The notes beneath the pieces were generated by a model. The model worked only from the letters and a program-made list of their open reading frames with translations, did no database searches and was not told where the DNA came from. From assembly GCF_000003815.2 (NCBI RefSeq), contig NC_049981.1, positions 6,318,291 to 6,340,757 on the forward strand: a DNA stretch of 22,467 bases. Reading direction: 5' to 3'. Positions 1 to 8,946 of the stretch are shown here, one piece after another (position 1 is the first letter of the stretch; each line of letters begins with the position of its first letter). Source of the stretch: Branchiostoma floridae. Taxonomy: Eukaryota > Chordata > Leptocardii > Amphioxiformes > Branchiostomatidae. The position numbers and the translations under genes were made by a program.

Positions 1-693
1 ACATACATTTTGTAATTATGGGAATCAAACCAGAGACCATTAGATCCTTGCAAGAGATATGATACATGTTGTGAAAGACACATAAGAATTGAACCATAAA
101 CCTTCTGTACATATTCTATAGTAACATCGGTATATACCTGGTCCTTTCCTGCATGTTATAAACAATATCTTACATCAACATTGTAATGATATACTAAACA
201 TCACTGGAATCAAACCAGAGACTTCTAGTTCTGCTTTTTACCAGGCTTTTCTTATAACAAGAACAATATATCTTGGGGGAATTGTATTGCTATGTACTGA
301 AATGAACAGGAGTCAAACCAGAGACTTCTGATTGTGTTTAATGCCAGGGTCTTTTCTAATATAGCAAATATCTTGGGGGAATTGTAATGTACTGGAACAC
401 ATAGGATATTTCTGATTCTACTTCTTACTCTTACCAACTTGGAGGTCTTTTTTTAATATGACCAATATCTTCAACAATAGATGCAGGATGCAGTGAATGA
501 TGATGAATATCACAGGTATTAGCATTGCAATGAATGATGTATTGAATTACATGGGAATCGAAACAGCAACTTCTGAATCGGACTCTTTAGTTCCTTACCA
601 GCGTCTTTTCCAATATGACCAATATCTCACTTGAACATTGTAAGGATGTAGTCAAACACATGGGAATCAAACCAGAGACTCTCGGATCCTTAC
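1..693. repeat. degenerate ~110-bp tandem repeat in SPPL2 intron 3
   Basis: A unit built around (A)TGGGAATCAAACCAGAGAC, then a pyrimidine-rich stretch with TTACCAG and TCTTTTCTAATATGACCAATATCTT, recurs from about 18, 202, 309, 547 and 660, with a weaker copy near 400. Spacings near 107-112 bp or multiples suggest an old minisatellite. On the minus strand the motif reads GGTTTGATTCCCAT, close to a pol III box B, and CTGGTAAGG, like the exon 3 donor. The same motif joins the truncated exon 3 copies at ~900, ~1000 and ~1101. No further SPPL2 exon was recognised here. Confidence 0.65.
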
Positions 694-873
694 CAGTTTG
701 TCCTCAGAGATGACAAGGATAGCGTCTGCGTTGTACTTCTGCGCTATCCTGGCCTTCTGGAAGAAGGTGCAGTTCCCCCTCATGATGGCCACCACATGGT
801 TAGGGACCTGAGCTGGGGACCGGTAGTCTTCACAGCCATACAGGGGGGTCAGGTCATACAGTGGGTCTGGGAC
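694..873 (-). CDS. SPPL2: SPPL2 exon 3, PA domain start
   Basis: The minus strand reads a pyrimidine-rich acceptor (TTTCTGTTCCAG), then 60 codons starting VPDPLYDLTPLYGCEDY and ending DAILVISEDKL, then a GTAAGG donor. The second half has the PA-domain core of SPPL2, VVAIMRGNCTFFQKARIAQ, followed by a hydrophobic strand (AILVIS). The Cys of YGCEDY matches the conserved Cys before the PA core of SPPL2B. The PA domain sits in the lumen and is thought to help substrate selection or localisation. Only this copy of the exon's 5' end runs into the PA core; two truncated copies lie at about 1017-1072 and 917-973. Confidence 0.95.
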
Positions 874-3800
874 CTGGAACAGAAAGGGAACACTTCTTAC
901 ATGGGAATCAAACCCAGGACTTGTAGTCCTCACAGCCATACAGGGGGGTCAGGTCATACAGTGGGTCTGGGACCTGGAACAGAAAGGTAACACTTCTTAC
1001 ATGGGAATCAAACCCAGGACCGGTAGTCTTCACAGCCATACAGGGGGTCAGGTCATACAGTGGGTCTGGGACCTGAAATTTCAGAAATCCTTTCTTCATA
1101 CATGGGAATCAAACCATGGGAAGTGAGATCGTGTGGCGCAATCGGCGGCGCATTAGGCTCAGGCCCAAAAGGTCCTGAGTTCGAACCCCGCTGCATCACC
1201 GATCATGTGCCCTTGGGAAAGGCACTTTACACGACTTTCCTCACTTCACTCAAGCGAAAATGAGTACTATTTACCCGGACTCCAGGAAGAATAGTGACGT
1301 ATCAGTCACTAAGGCCACACCAATTTAATTTCTTGGTTCACGGATTTTTTCATAAAAAATATGGAGCGAGAGGGCGAAATGAAAATAAAAATAAAAATTG
1401 TAAAATGGTTGGGGTAAAGGTAAGGTCCAATCCAAAACATATAGGATAAAAAGTTTTCAGCTTGAAAAAGTACAAAAACACTATTACTGTACAGTAACAG
1501 CACCTGCACCCACACTTTAAGGAGCTTATAATATAAAGGCCAATTTGCTACACCAGAAAGTTGGTGAATGGTTTCATTTAAGGTGAAAATTTGCTGAGTG
1601 GTAATTTTTATTTTTATTTTTTTTTCCAAAAAATAGGAGCGAGCGAATCCGTGAACCAAGAAATTAAATTGGTGTGGCCTAATGGAGATATATGATATAC
1701 CAAACCAAACCAAACCAAAGACTTGTTTAACAAACCCATTTGTCACTGACTTAGGCAGCAGGAAATATCATCCTTTGTGTAATAGTATGTTTTTTCTCTC
1801 TTACTTGTTCTTGCTCTCTTTCTTTTTCTACAGTGACCTCAACCAGTCACCATTAAGTTACTGGTAAAGCCCCGGTCACAAAGCGCGTACGATTCCTTGC
1901 GATGGACTATTCCGCATATCGTACGATGAGCGCAGTACATCGCAAGAAAATCGTAAGCATCGCAAGCCATCGCAACGCATCGGATGGTGTTCAAAATTTT
2001 TCCAGCGTCGCACGATTTTTCACTTGTGTCTCTTCTGTATAGCCGTCTGACCGCTTTTGTGCTTCTTTAACCAACAAAATGTGGACATAGCTGTTAAATA
2101 CCTTCCTATAATATCTTTAACTGTAAAAATAAATTTAAAAAGACCATGACAACAAGAGTATTACAAGCAAAAGTTCAAATCAAGCGTGAGTACTGGTATG
2201 GTTATCTCGGCCTGCTTGCCGGCTCTACGTGTCATTCTCTTTCGAAGATCGTATCATGATATGCTATCAACAAAAAGATGCCATCATACAAAAATCATAT
2301 CATAAGCATTATATCATATATATTTCCAACTCATAGAGCCTGCCTTTATGTTCGAGTTGTCCCCATGGTTATTACGATTATGGTTAACTGACCCAAGACC
2401 GACGAGAGCTGAGATTTCATCTAATTATAAACTCACGTGCATGAAGCGATCAAACAATTGTCTGCATCACCTGTGCGGGGCGCGCTGTTCTCTGGTTGCG
2501 ACTGTGGCAGTTGCGACTGATATATTTCCCCTTTTCGTCAATATCGACAATATCAGGGAAAACTGAAACCATCACAACATGCTAAAAAATCATAAATCTA
2601 TAACCTCATCAGTAGACAAAAATTGCCGTAATGAACTCTGCTATGGGGGCAAATAAAACCTTACGACGATAGCGAAATTTTGAACATGTTCAAAATCCAT
2701 TTCAGCTCTATTTTTCGTCATACGACGCTCCCCGATTTACTATGATTCACTGCGATTGACACAGGCACGCTCTTATGACCTCTACGTACGATGCACTACG
2801 CGCTTTGTGACCACGGCTTTATATACTTAAACCATTGCTTCCGATTTTCTTCCGACTTACGTCGCACTGCGCTTATCCTGCGCATCGGAAGGAATCGCAA
2901 GGAATCGTACGCGCTTTGTGACCGGGGCTTAAAGTAACAGACACCATTGTGGTGTTCCATTACATAATGTAACAAGTGGCAGGACAGAGCTCAAGGTGCT
3001 GGTCACCAGATATACAACATGTTTCAGTCAGAATAAATAGATCAGTAATTTATTAGGCTATACCATGTTAAGGTAAATATTATTTATTTTCTTGCAAATC
3101 TGACTTTTCAAAGTAACTTTTTAAAAGATTTTGACAACTAAATAGGCATACTCACAGCTTCATCTGGGTCCGTGGGTAGGGCCTCCCATTGTGGGTCATA
3201 TCTGAGACAGTAATACTGGTACGTAGACAGGTCTCTGGGCTGAGCCTTCAGGATACCATACTCTGCTGTAGTCTGGAGGTGATATAACATAAGGTCTGTG
3301 TTATTAAATGTTGTTATTGTGGGTCATATCTGAGACAGTAATACTGGTACGTAGACAGGTCTCTGGGCTGAGCCTTCAGGATACCATACTCCGCTGTAGT
3401 CTGGTGGGGATATAACATAAGGTCTGTGTTAATCGTATGTTGTTATTGTGGGTCATATCTGAGACAGTAATACTGGTACGTAGACAGGTCTCTGGGCTGG
3501 GCCTTCAGGATACCATACTCCGCTGTAGTCTGGAGGAAATATAACATAGGGTCTGTATTAATCGTATGTTGTTATTGTGGGTCATATCTGAGACAGTAAT
3601 ACTGGTACATAGACAGGTCTCTGGGCTGGGCCTTCAGGATACCATACTCCGCTGTAGTTTGAAGAACAAAATGATTTTAAATTCAGCCCTGTGACGCTAA
3701 TTGTCAAAGTCAAGAAATGCAAATTGTAGTCAAACCTGGTAAAGCAACTGCACGGCATACAAAATGTAGGAAACCACTTCCAGTCAGATACAGATGACAT

Positions 3801-6800
3801 GAATAAAGCCCTTTCAATCAACACTTTAAACTTTTCCCCTATTTTTATGCCAAAATAATATTTTAGACAATGACAATGCAAAGACTGAATGGACCCAGTT
3901 TACAATGTTTACAGCAAACAGAGAACAGTGTTTGCCTTTTTAATGACAGTTATCAAACCCTTGTTACCTGTTGTATACCTATACAGTACAGTCATTAACT
4001 TTTATTGATCACCTGACGTAACCTGAATTTGTCCAGGACCTGGTACATATACACATTTCACACTTGCAAAACTGAAACTCTTTGCTTGCTGTTGCTGATA
4101 CATGTAATGTAACTCCATATTCATAAAGTATATGTGCCATGCATAATATTTTTTCAGCCAAGTGGGTCATCTAAACATAGTACAATACTAAGTACAATGT
4201 TTTGTAAATGTTAGGAAGAGAATGGGTCATTTAGAGCTTATTTTTGTGCTATAAAAATTGTTCCTTTTGAATACTATTAAGTTCATAATTATTTCATTAT
4301 GCCTTTGCATTTTATTCAGGTAGATTTTTCTTTGAAGAAACAATCTTGAATGAAGTGGATTTAAATCCCTCTTAGTCTTACAATTTGCAGATGATATAGC
4401 CTATATAGGTCTATTGTGTCGATTTTCCACTACAGAACACAATAGAAAATTGGGATCCAATGGTAAAAGTCATTTTCAACAGACATACAAGAGATGTATT
4501 CCTCGAGTGCCACTCCCTCTAGCCCAGCCAAAACTGCTATAATTACAGCGATGTAAACATCCATAGAAATAGAAGTTCTGAACCTCTGGGTGGATCCGGC
4601 CCACAGACACTGGCCGTGTTGTGAGATCAGCACAACAAGTGCAGCTTGTCAGTCATGTTGATATTTGAGACATGCAGCCACTATGTGAGGAGGGGGGGGG
4701 GGGGTATTCAGAGTTAAATGACCCCCATAGCTTCTGTTACAGACCAATCTCACAGCCCCTCCCACCTCTGAGAAATATAGAAGACATATACAAATACCAG
4801 TGTACAAACCAAAAATTTAGAATAACAAAATTGACATTTTAAAGATTTTTTCTGATCTTTTCTGATCACAATTTGGACAGTTGAAATTGGTTTATCTGAA
4901 GTCTTTGGATTGTCAGTTTTGTCTGTTTCAAATGCAGCTTACTGCTGTATGACATGATTATGACAAGTTTGTCCCAAATTCTAGACAAAACAGTGTACAC
5001 AGATCTTAACTGTTTTCAACAGAATTGGCAGCCACTTGCTTTGATTTATTCCTAACACTGTAAATTGTCACTTTTCGAGCCAATGTACAATTGCAGAACA
5101 AAAAAGAAAGTCTCAAAAGTCAAAATCTTTTGCTACTACTAGTACTAGTAATACTAGAATTATCATCACAAAATATTTGTAGTAGTAAGGGGATCCAAAT
5201 TATTTAACCATGTTCATTATTCCTTCTGTTTGTTTATTTGTTTGCTGCTTAAAGCGAACCTGTTGACATCAATCTGGTGTCATCAGTTACTAGTACAGCC
5301 TACAGTGATGCAATGGTAAGAAATGCTAAGAGAGTGGAGTAAGTGCTACAAGTAGTATAACAAAAGTAGTGTGGGTATAGTCCAACATTGGTTACTGGCC
5401 CTGCCTCTGAAACTAAAACTTTTAAAAGTCATAACCTTGCTCTGACACAAACGTGAGCCTGACGTGGTACATCTGATATCTGGCCTGACTCCAGTAGTAA
5501 CAAACACAGGAAGCCTGTCATCTAATAGTCAGTCTCATCTTTCTTTATCAGGGCAAAATGCATGATGACATACAAGTTGCATATAGTATGTAACATTGTA
5601 ACATTAGATATGAGTCACATGACTCTTCACAAGGCACTTTGAACAATCTTCTCCATTTTTTTGGTAATAAGACATTATAGCTACAATGTACATGTCTTGT
5701 TATAAACACTAATGCTATAAATTAAAGCAACAGTATTAATAATTAACCACTGCCTTCAAAGAAGAAGTCAAACCCGACAATAGTATTCATAGTATCATGT
5801 AGTTGATTAGACACTAGTTTTATGTACTTACCTCTCTTTAGTTCTTGAGATTGTGTATGCAATTAGCCCTCGGGCATGATTTTGCAAATAAAACATTATC
5901 GTTTGAATAATAAGGTAAAATGTATTTTGGTTTTGCACAAGTTAGCAATTTGCCCAATTTCTCTTCTATGTTTTCTTGTAATACAAGTTGTATTGTTGAT
6001 TTCATTTGATGTTGACATCGGATATACCACTTTCAGGTTGTTTTCTCCCTCCAGAAAATATTAAAAACTTCCATTAGGTGATATGTTTCCCCTGGTGAAA
6101 TAAATGAAAAATACAATATACTAATAATGAATTAACATATAGTAGAAGTATATGTTCAAGTATATTTGGAAGACAATAATCTTTTATGACATGGTACTGG
6201 TATGACTTTGGCATTGGTCTACAAGGATCGAAATACATTTTTTTTTGATATATGCAAAATTGCAAGTTGGCAAAAATTCTACATGCAATTTGGAAAATTA
6301 ACATGCAAAATACAACTAGGCCTGTAATCGTGACGAGGCTTGCTAGCTTGAATCAGCGAATTTTTATTACATCTATAGTCAAGCTACTGGAGAAAGTTAC
6401 TGGCAAAAACAAGGAAGGAAAAAGACAGACGTTCATATATATGTCGTTCTGTCTAATAGTAGGGTGTCTAATTCCTCAGTATTTCTACCTTAGGCCAGGT
6501 ATTTTCAACATGCAAGATTGCAAGTTAAGAATATCTTTACGAGTAAATCTCGACAATTATGTGCAAATTGCAAGTTAAGTATGTGTATTTCAAACCCTGG
6601 TCTATATGTGCAAGGGCCAGCTTAAACTGGACACAGCCGAAACCAGACTAGAATTTGGGCCAGGAATTCCTTGACAGAAACACCACCAAAAATATGACAT
6701 CTATCCATCCAAGATTTCCTACATCCTCTAACCTTTGACCCTTAACCTTGACTGACAGGTCAGTTGACCGGTACAACTAGGTCCCTGATGATCCTAATAT

Positions 6801-8481
6801 AACAACCTGTCCTATATTCTGCTGTAGTTGGGCAGAGCGCCAGCTACTGACTGTGCAAGAGATTTGGGAGCTGTCTGGGCGTAATCATGAAAAATCATCA
6901 GACCAAGCTGAAAGTCAAATGATGCTGCCAAAGTCAAGACAAGTCAGATGACAGTGTCAAGGCTAAGACAGTTCCTTGGCCTTGTACCAAGTTCACAATA
7001 ACACTTAACTGTAAATGCATTTCAGTTTACGGGATTCACTTTCACAGTAGCAGGAAAATAGAGTGTTCATGGTCTCGCCATTGACTGTAGTCACATACTA
7101 GTAAGAAAATGGAAAATTGCAATGATTAAGTTCATGGTCAAGCGGCCACCGTGAAACCACAAACATAAAAGCACCGCTAATATGTCTCTTGGAGGCACTG
7201 ACTTGAGTTCAAGTCTGTGACGAGTCCTGGTTCTGTGCTTTTGGGACTCAACACAAATTTTTTTCACTTCACTCAGGTGGAAGTAAGTGTTACTAGTTTC
7301 GGTTAAGGCCTTCCCTTTGCTACGCCGTTAAGTGGCTGAGAGTGTCAATCAGTTTAAGTCCAGGCTTGACAAATACTGGGAGTGTCAAAAGTACGACACG
7401 TGAAGAGCGAAGATCAGGACACAACAGGCTGAAGCCTTCTCTCCTGGATGCAGTGTCCAGGTATAAACGTATCAAGTGGAGGTCCCGTGTTTTGGGAGAG
7501 CCACACCTCAAGCACGTTAAAGAACCACCTCACTTAACCACAAACAAAGTAGGGATCCTTCCCAGTAGATCAAATAAATTGGATAAACAGCTTGTACTCT
7601 TAAGTAAAAACCTGGTATGTTACACCATGAGACAACTTACTGGGTATAGAATACATACATTCAAACAAACAAATATATAAACAGATCATAAAGCATGTCC
7701 ATTCGTATCATAAATATGCATAACACTGCCCATAAATATGTTGTATACTTAGCAATATCTCCATAATAATGATATACTGTCGTACGCACATAGCGAATAT
7801 ATCAACAACAAGATCAACAACAGTGTGTAACACTATCAGACTAAGTAACTCACTAAGAAAATGGTTCCCATCACAAAACAATAACATGAAATTGTTTGTT
7901 GCAACTATCACTAGAAGAAAGAAAGCATACATCATTAAAGTGCATTGTATACTTGTAACATATCAGGTTGGAACGACTTGTTTCACACTCTCACATCAGA
8001 CTTGGAGTCTCAAAATGCTGTCAGCCGTGAAAGCCAAATATTAGATTGGCCCAAGTTGCTTTGGGTTGCTCCTTGTTCTTTAATATATAATATTTTGGAC
8101 TTCTAGAGCTATTTTTCCTTTCCGAACAAACATCCTTCCCTTTTGCGACCAATAATCCCAGTTAACAGCAAATATAACAGCTACTAGAGACTACAACAAC
8201 GTTACTGCATAAATTCATATAATTTTCTGGAGTACAAATCTGTCTATCTCTCTCTATGCATGACTACACCGGTCTGAAAATTCGGAGAAAATGGTCGATT
8301 GTCTGAGCCAGATTCTGCGTCATTGACGAAGATTTCGAACATCAAATGTACCACAAACCTTTTCCCGGGATTATGACTAAAATCTGAGAGGAAATGTGGA
8401 GTAATGAAGATAAATACCACGCCGTACCGTTCTGACGAGTTGGCAGACGAGAAGCGAAAAAATTACTCCCACCACCGCCAT
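694..8481 (-). CDS. SPPL2: SPPL2-type signal peptide peptidase-like protease, 5' half (exons 1-3)
   Basis: Three exons (8428-8481, 3156-3272, 694-873) join in phase 0 to encode about 117 residues matching the N-terminus of SPPL2A/B. SPPL2 proteins are GxGD intramembrane aspartyl proteases of endosomes, lysosomes and plasma membrane that cleave type II membrane proteins such as TNF and CD74. The visible part has a signal peptide (residues 1-18), a conserved segment with YYCLRYDPQW, and the start of the lumenal PA domain with RGNCTFFQKARIAQ, which carries a potential N-glycosylation site (NCT). The nine-helix catalytic domain with YD and GLGD motifs is not present and should lie to the left of base 1. 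The gene faces away from LSM7. Exon lengths of 54, 117 and 180 bp are all multiples of three. I see no frame break. SPPL2A and SPPL2B cannot be told apart here; the amphioxus gene may be the single pre-duplication form. Confidence 0.88.
901..1072 (-). pseudogene. two truncated copies of SPPL2 exon 3 (5' part) with acceptors
   Basis: The first ~55 bases of exon 3 with its acceptor are repeated at ~917-973 and ~1017-1072, period about 100 bp. Both copies then break into the intron repeat (GGTTTGATTCCCAT) and meet a GTAAGA donor-like site at 900/899 and 1000/999. Copy 901-973 would be a 73-bp exon with an in-frame TGA. Copy 1001-1072 has five C's where the real exon has six. That shift leaves 72 bp with no stop, so it could be spliced as an in-frame 24-residue cassette starting VPDPLYDLTPCMAV. 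No transcript evidence is available. Confidence 0.75.
1120..1309 (+). repeat. tRNA-derived SINE (plus strand), split by a MITE
   Basis: A perfect box A (TGGCGCAATCGG, 1134-1145) is followed 31 bp later by a box B (GAGTTCGAACCCC, 1177-1189), the spacing of an internal pol III promoter. The body then has CCCTTGGGAAAGGCAC and CTCACTTCACTCA, a segment common in amphioxus SINEs. The sequence appears to resume at 1683 after the inserted element and to end in a (CCAAA)n run at 1700-1719. The exact start and target duplication were not found. Confidence 0.65.
1313..1679. mobile_element. 367-bp Harbinger-like MITE with TAA target duplication
   Basis: The ends are perfect inverted repeats for at least 34 bp, starting GGCCACACCAATTTAATTTC, with looser pairing further in (AAAATAAAAATAAAAATT on both arms). 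TAA flanks both sides (1310-1312 and 1680-1682), the TWA-type duplication of PIF/Harbinger transposons. The long minus-strand open frame inside is a by-product of the AT-rich arms. The insertion interrupts the SINE described at 1120. Confidence 0.8.
1683..1719 (+). repeat. probable 3' end of the split SINE, (CCAAA)n tail
   Basis: After the second TAA the sequence goes directly to a short body and a simple ACCAA run (four units). Simple A-rich runs are usual at SINE 3' ends. The assignment to the SINE at 1120-1309 is an inference from adjacency. Confidence 0.45.
1868..2929. mobile_element. 1,062-bp non-autonomous Harbinger-like element with TAA duplication
   Basis: The left end AGCCCCGGTCACAAAGCGCG and the right end are perfect inverted repeats for about 38 bp, with weaker pairing to about 100 bp. 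TAA flanks each side (1865-1867, 2930-2932). There is no transposase frame. A second, degenerate copy of the right end (CGCTTTGTGACCACGGCTT) sits inside at 2800-2818, so the right end appears doubled. The 5' part is rich in repeated CATCGCAAG and CGTACGAT words. Confidence 0.75.
2940..3155. other. SPPL2 intron 2, unique stretch
   Basis: AT-rich intron between the Harbinger-like element and exon 2. I see no gene or structured element in it. Confidence 0.5.
3156..3272 (-). CDS. SPPL2: SPPL2 exon 2, lumenal N-terminus
   Basis: The minus strand reads CCTCCAG acceptor, then 39 codons starting TTAEYGILKAQ and containing YYCLRYDPQWEALP, then a GTGAGT donor. SPPL2 proteins share the EYG motif and the segment (Y/F)CxxYxPxWxxLP just after the signal peptide, so the assignment is specific. 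Both ends are phase 0. The first 82 bases of this exon with its acceptor are repeated three more times upstream in the gene (3319-3400, 3448-3529, 3577-3658). Only this copy, the one nearest exon 3, continues past DPQ to WEALPTDPDEA and has a donor, so it is taken as the functional exon. Confidence 0.88.
3319..3658 (-). pseudogene. three truncated tandem copies of SPPL2 exon 2 (82-bp 5' part)
   Basis: The 82-bp segment 3191-3272 recurs at 3319-3400, 3448-3529 and 3577-3658, with period 128-129 bp. The copies differ from the real exon at only 1, 2 and 3 positions, so the array is young or homogenised. The unit is an acceptor-side intron segment plus the exon up to codon DPQ, followed immediately by an in-frame TAA. 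Copies one and two keep a usable CAG acceptor; the outermost copy has lost it (CAAACTACAG). None has a clear donor. They therefore act at most as competing 3' splice sites. Of the three exon substitutions, two are synonymous and one is Thr to Met. Confidence 0.85.
3660..7160. other. SPPL2 intron 1, no gene seen
   Basis: This AT-rich 3.5-kb stretch has stop codons in all frames and no exon I recognise. It has a G-run of 13 near 4691-4703, a (CTA/TAG)-rich patch at 5131-5158, and three copies of a ~17-bp word like ATGCAAATTGCAAGTT (6251, 6509, 6560). Open frames such as the signal-peptide-like one starting at 4564 on the minus strand are discussed among the rejected items. Confidence 0.6.
7165..7680 (+). 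repeat. degenerate SINE-like repeat with LINE-type tail
   Basis: Bases 7208-7225 (TTGAGTTCAAGTCTGTGA) resemble box B, and 7265-7276 repeat the CACTTCACTCAG segment seen in the first SINE. The segment GTCCCGTGT at 7482 and CACGTTAAAGAACC at 7513 is a block found at the 3' end of many invertebrate SINEs and L2/CR1-like LINEs. The stretch ends in CAAACAAACAAAT near 7661-7675. Boundaries are approximate. The open frames across it are not a gene. Confidence 0.5.
7681..8427. other. start of SPPL2 intron 1, no gene seen
   Basis: AT-rich sequence with no recognisable exon or repeat, running from the SINE-like repeat to the exon 1 donor. Confidence 0.5.
8428..8481 (-). CDS. SPPL2: SPPL2 exon 1 coding part, signal peptide
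   Basis: Reading the minus strand from 8481, an ATG in good context (A at -3, G at +4) opens 18 codons, MAVVGVIFSLLVCQLVRT. This is a short basic-free start followed by a hydrophobic core, as in an N-terminal signal peptide. It ends at a GTACGG donor just left of 8428. The donor is phase 0 and fits exon 2 (TTAEYGIL...) in frame. Human SPPL2B has the same plan, with a first exon for the signal peptide followed by a segment containing EYG. A potential YY1 site (CCAAGATGGCGG) spans the start codon. Intron 1 is about 5.2 kb. The exon is short and was inferred from position, phase and composition rather than from strong similarity. Confidence 0.75.
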
Positions 8482-8922
8482 CTTGGAATAGTCGACCTGG
8501 TAAAACTTTGGAGGGGTGATAATGATGACATTAATATTCATAATTTAGACATTTTTCACTCTTCATTCGCCATCTATATTATTCATATTTACTAAAAAAG
8601 TTGAAAAAAAATTAAATTTTTATTCAATCTCTAAAATCATAACTGCGTGTTATGAAAGTGTCAAAATAATACACCCTCTGAACTTGTGTACCATTCCTTG
8701 GGCAAAAATCCTTTGTACAGCTTTTCCTCGTGATTTTGTGACATTTTTAAGCGTTTCTTATAACAGTGTCCACCTACATTTATTTCTTAACAACGTCTGT
8801 ATATCTTATCATTTAGCTTTCCCTTTACGGAAAGTTTTCACGATTTTTGAGAAACAACTTCAAATCTCGCAGCTTCTCGCGCCACAGAAAGAATCTCGCA
8901 TTTCACGAGATTTGAGACCAAC
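8482..8922. promoter_or_regulatory. head-to-head promoter of SPPL2 and LSM7
   Basis: Only 441 bp separate the two start codons, so both genes must start transcription here. On the LSM7 side, TCTCGC occurs at 8865, 8875 (as TCTCGCGCC) and 8894. The last forms an inverted pair AATCTCG...CGAGATT (8892-8912) just before the ATG. These resemble the TCTCGCGAGA core-promoter element of animal housekeeping genes. On the SPPL2 side a YY1-like CCAAGATGGCGG covers the ATG (8475-8486), and a second TAGATGGCG lies at about 8568 on the minus strand. No TATA box is well placed. The middle is AT-rich. Confidence 0.7.
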
Positions 8923-8946
8923 ATGGCAGCCCAAACGCAACAGCGC
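8923..8946 (+). CDS. LSM7: LSM7 exon 1, start codon
   Basis: ATG in strong context (AACATGG) opens eight codons, MAAQTQQR, followed by GTAAGT. Most animal LSM7 genes also have a very short first coding exon. The phase-0 donor fits the acceptor at 9469/9470. The peptide is too short to confirm by similarity; position and splice signals carry the call. Confidence 0.65.

Noticed and set aside
1134-1189. tRNA gene
   Set aside because: Box A and box B are present but no cloverleaf with acceptor and anticodon stems could be drawn; the downstream sequence is SINE body.
1309-1746. 145-residue minus-strand open frame
   Set aside because: It lies almost wholly in the TAA-flanked MITE and its AT-rich inverted arms; composition is not protein-like.
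4430-4564. Minus-strand frame starting MDVYIAVIIAVLAGLEG, signal-peptide-like, as SPPL2 exon 1
   Set aside because: Its nearest donor (GTATGT) is in the wrong phase for exon 2, and there is no good acceptor before it. The ATG at 8481 has right phase, donor, context and promoter position.
6817-6836. Fifth fragment of SPPL2 exon 2 (ATTCTGCTGTAGT)
   Set aside because: The match is only about 13-16 bp, which can occur by chance, and the surrounding bases do not align.
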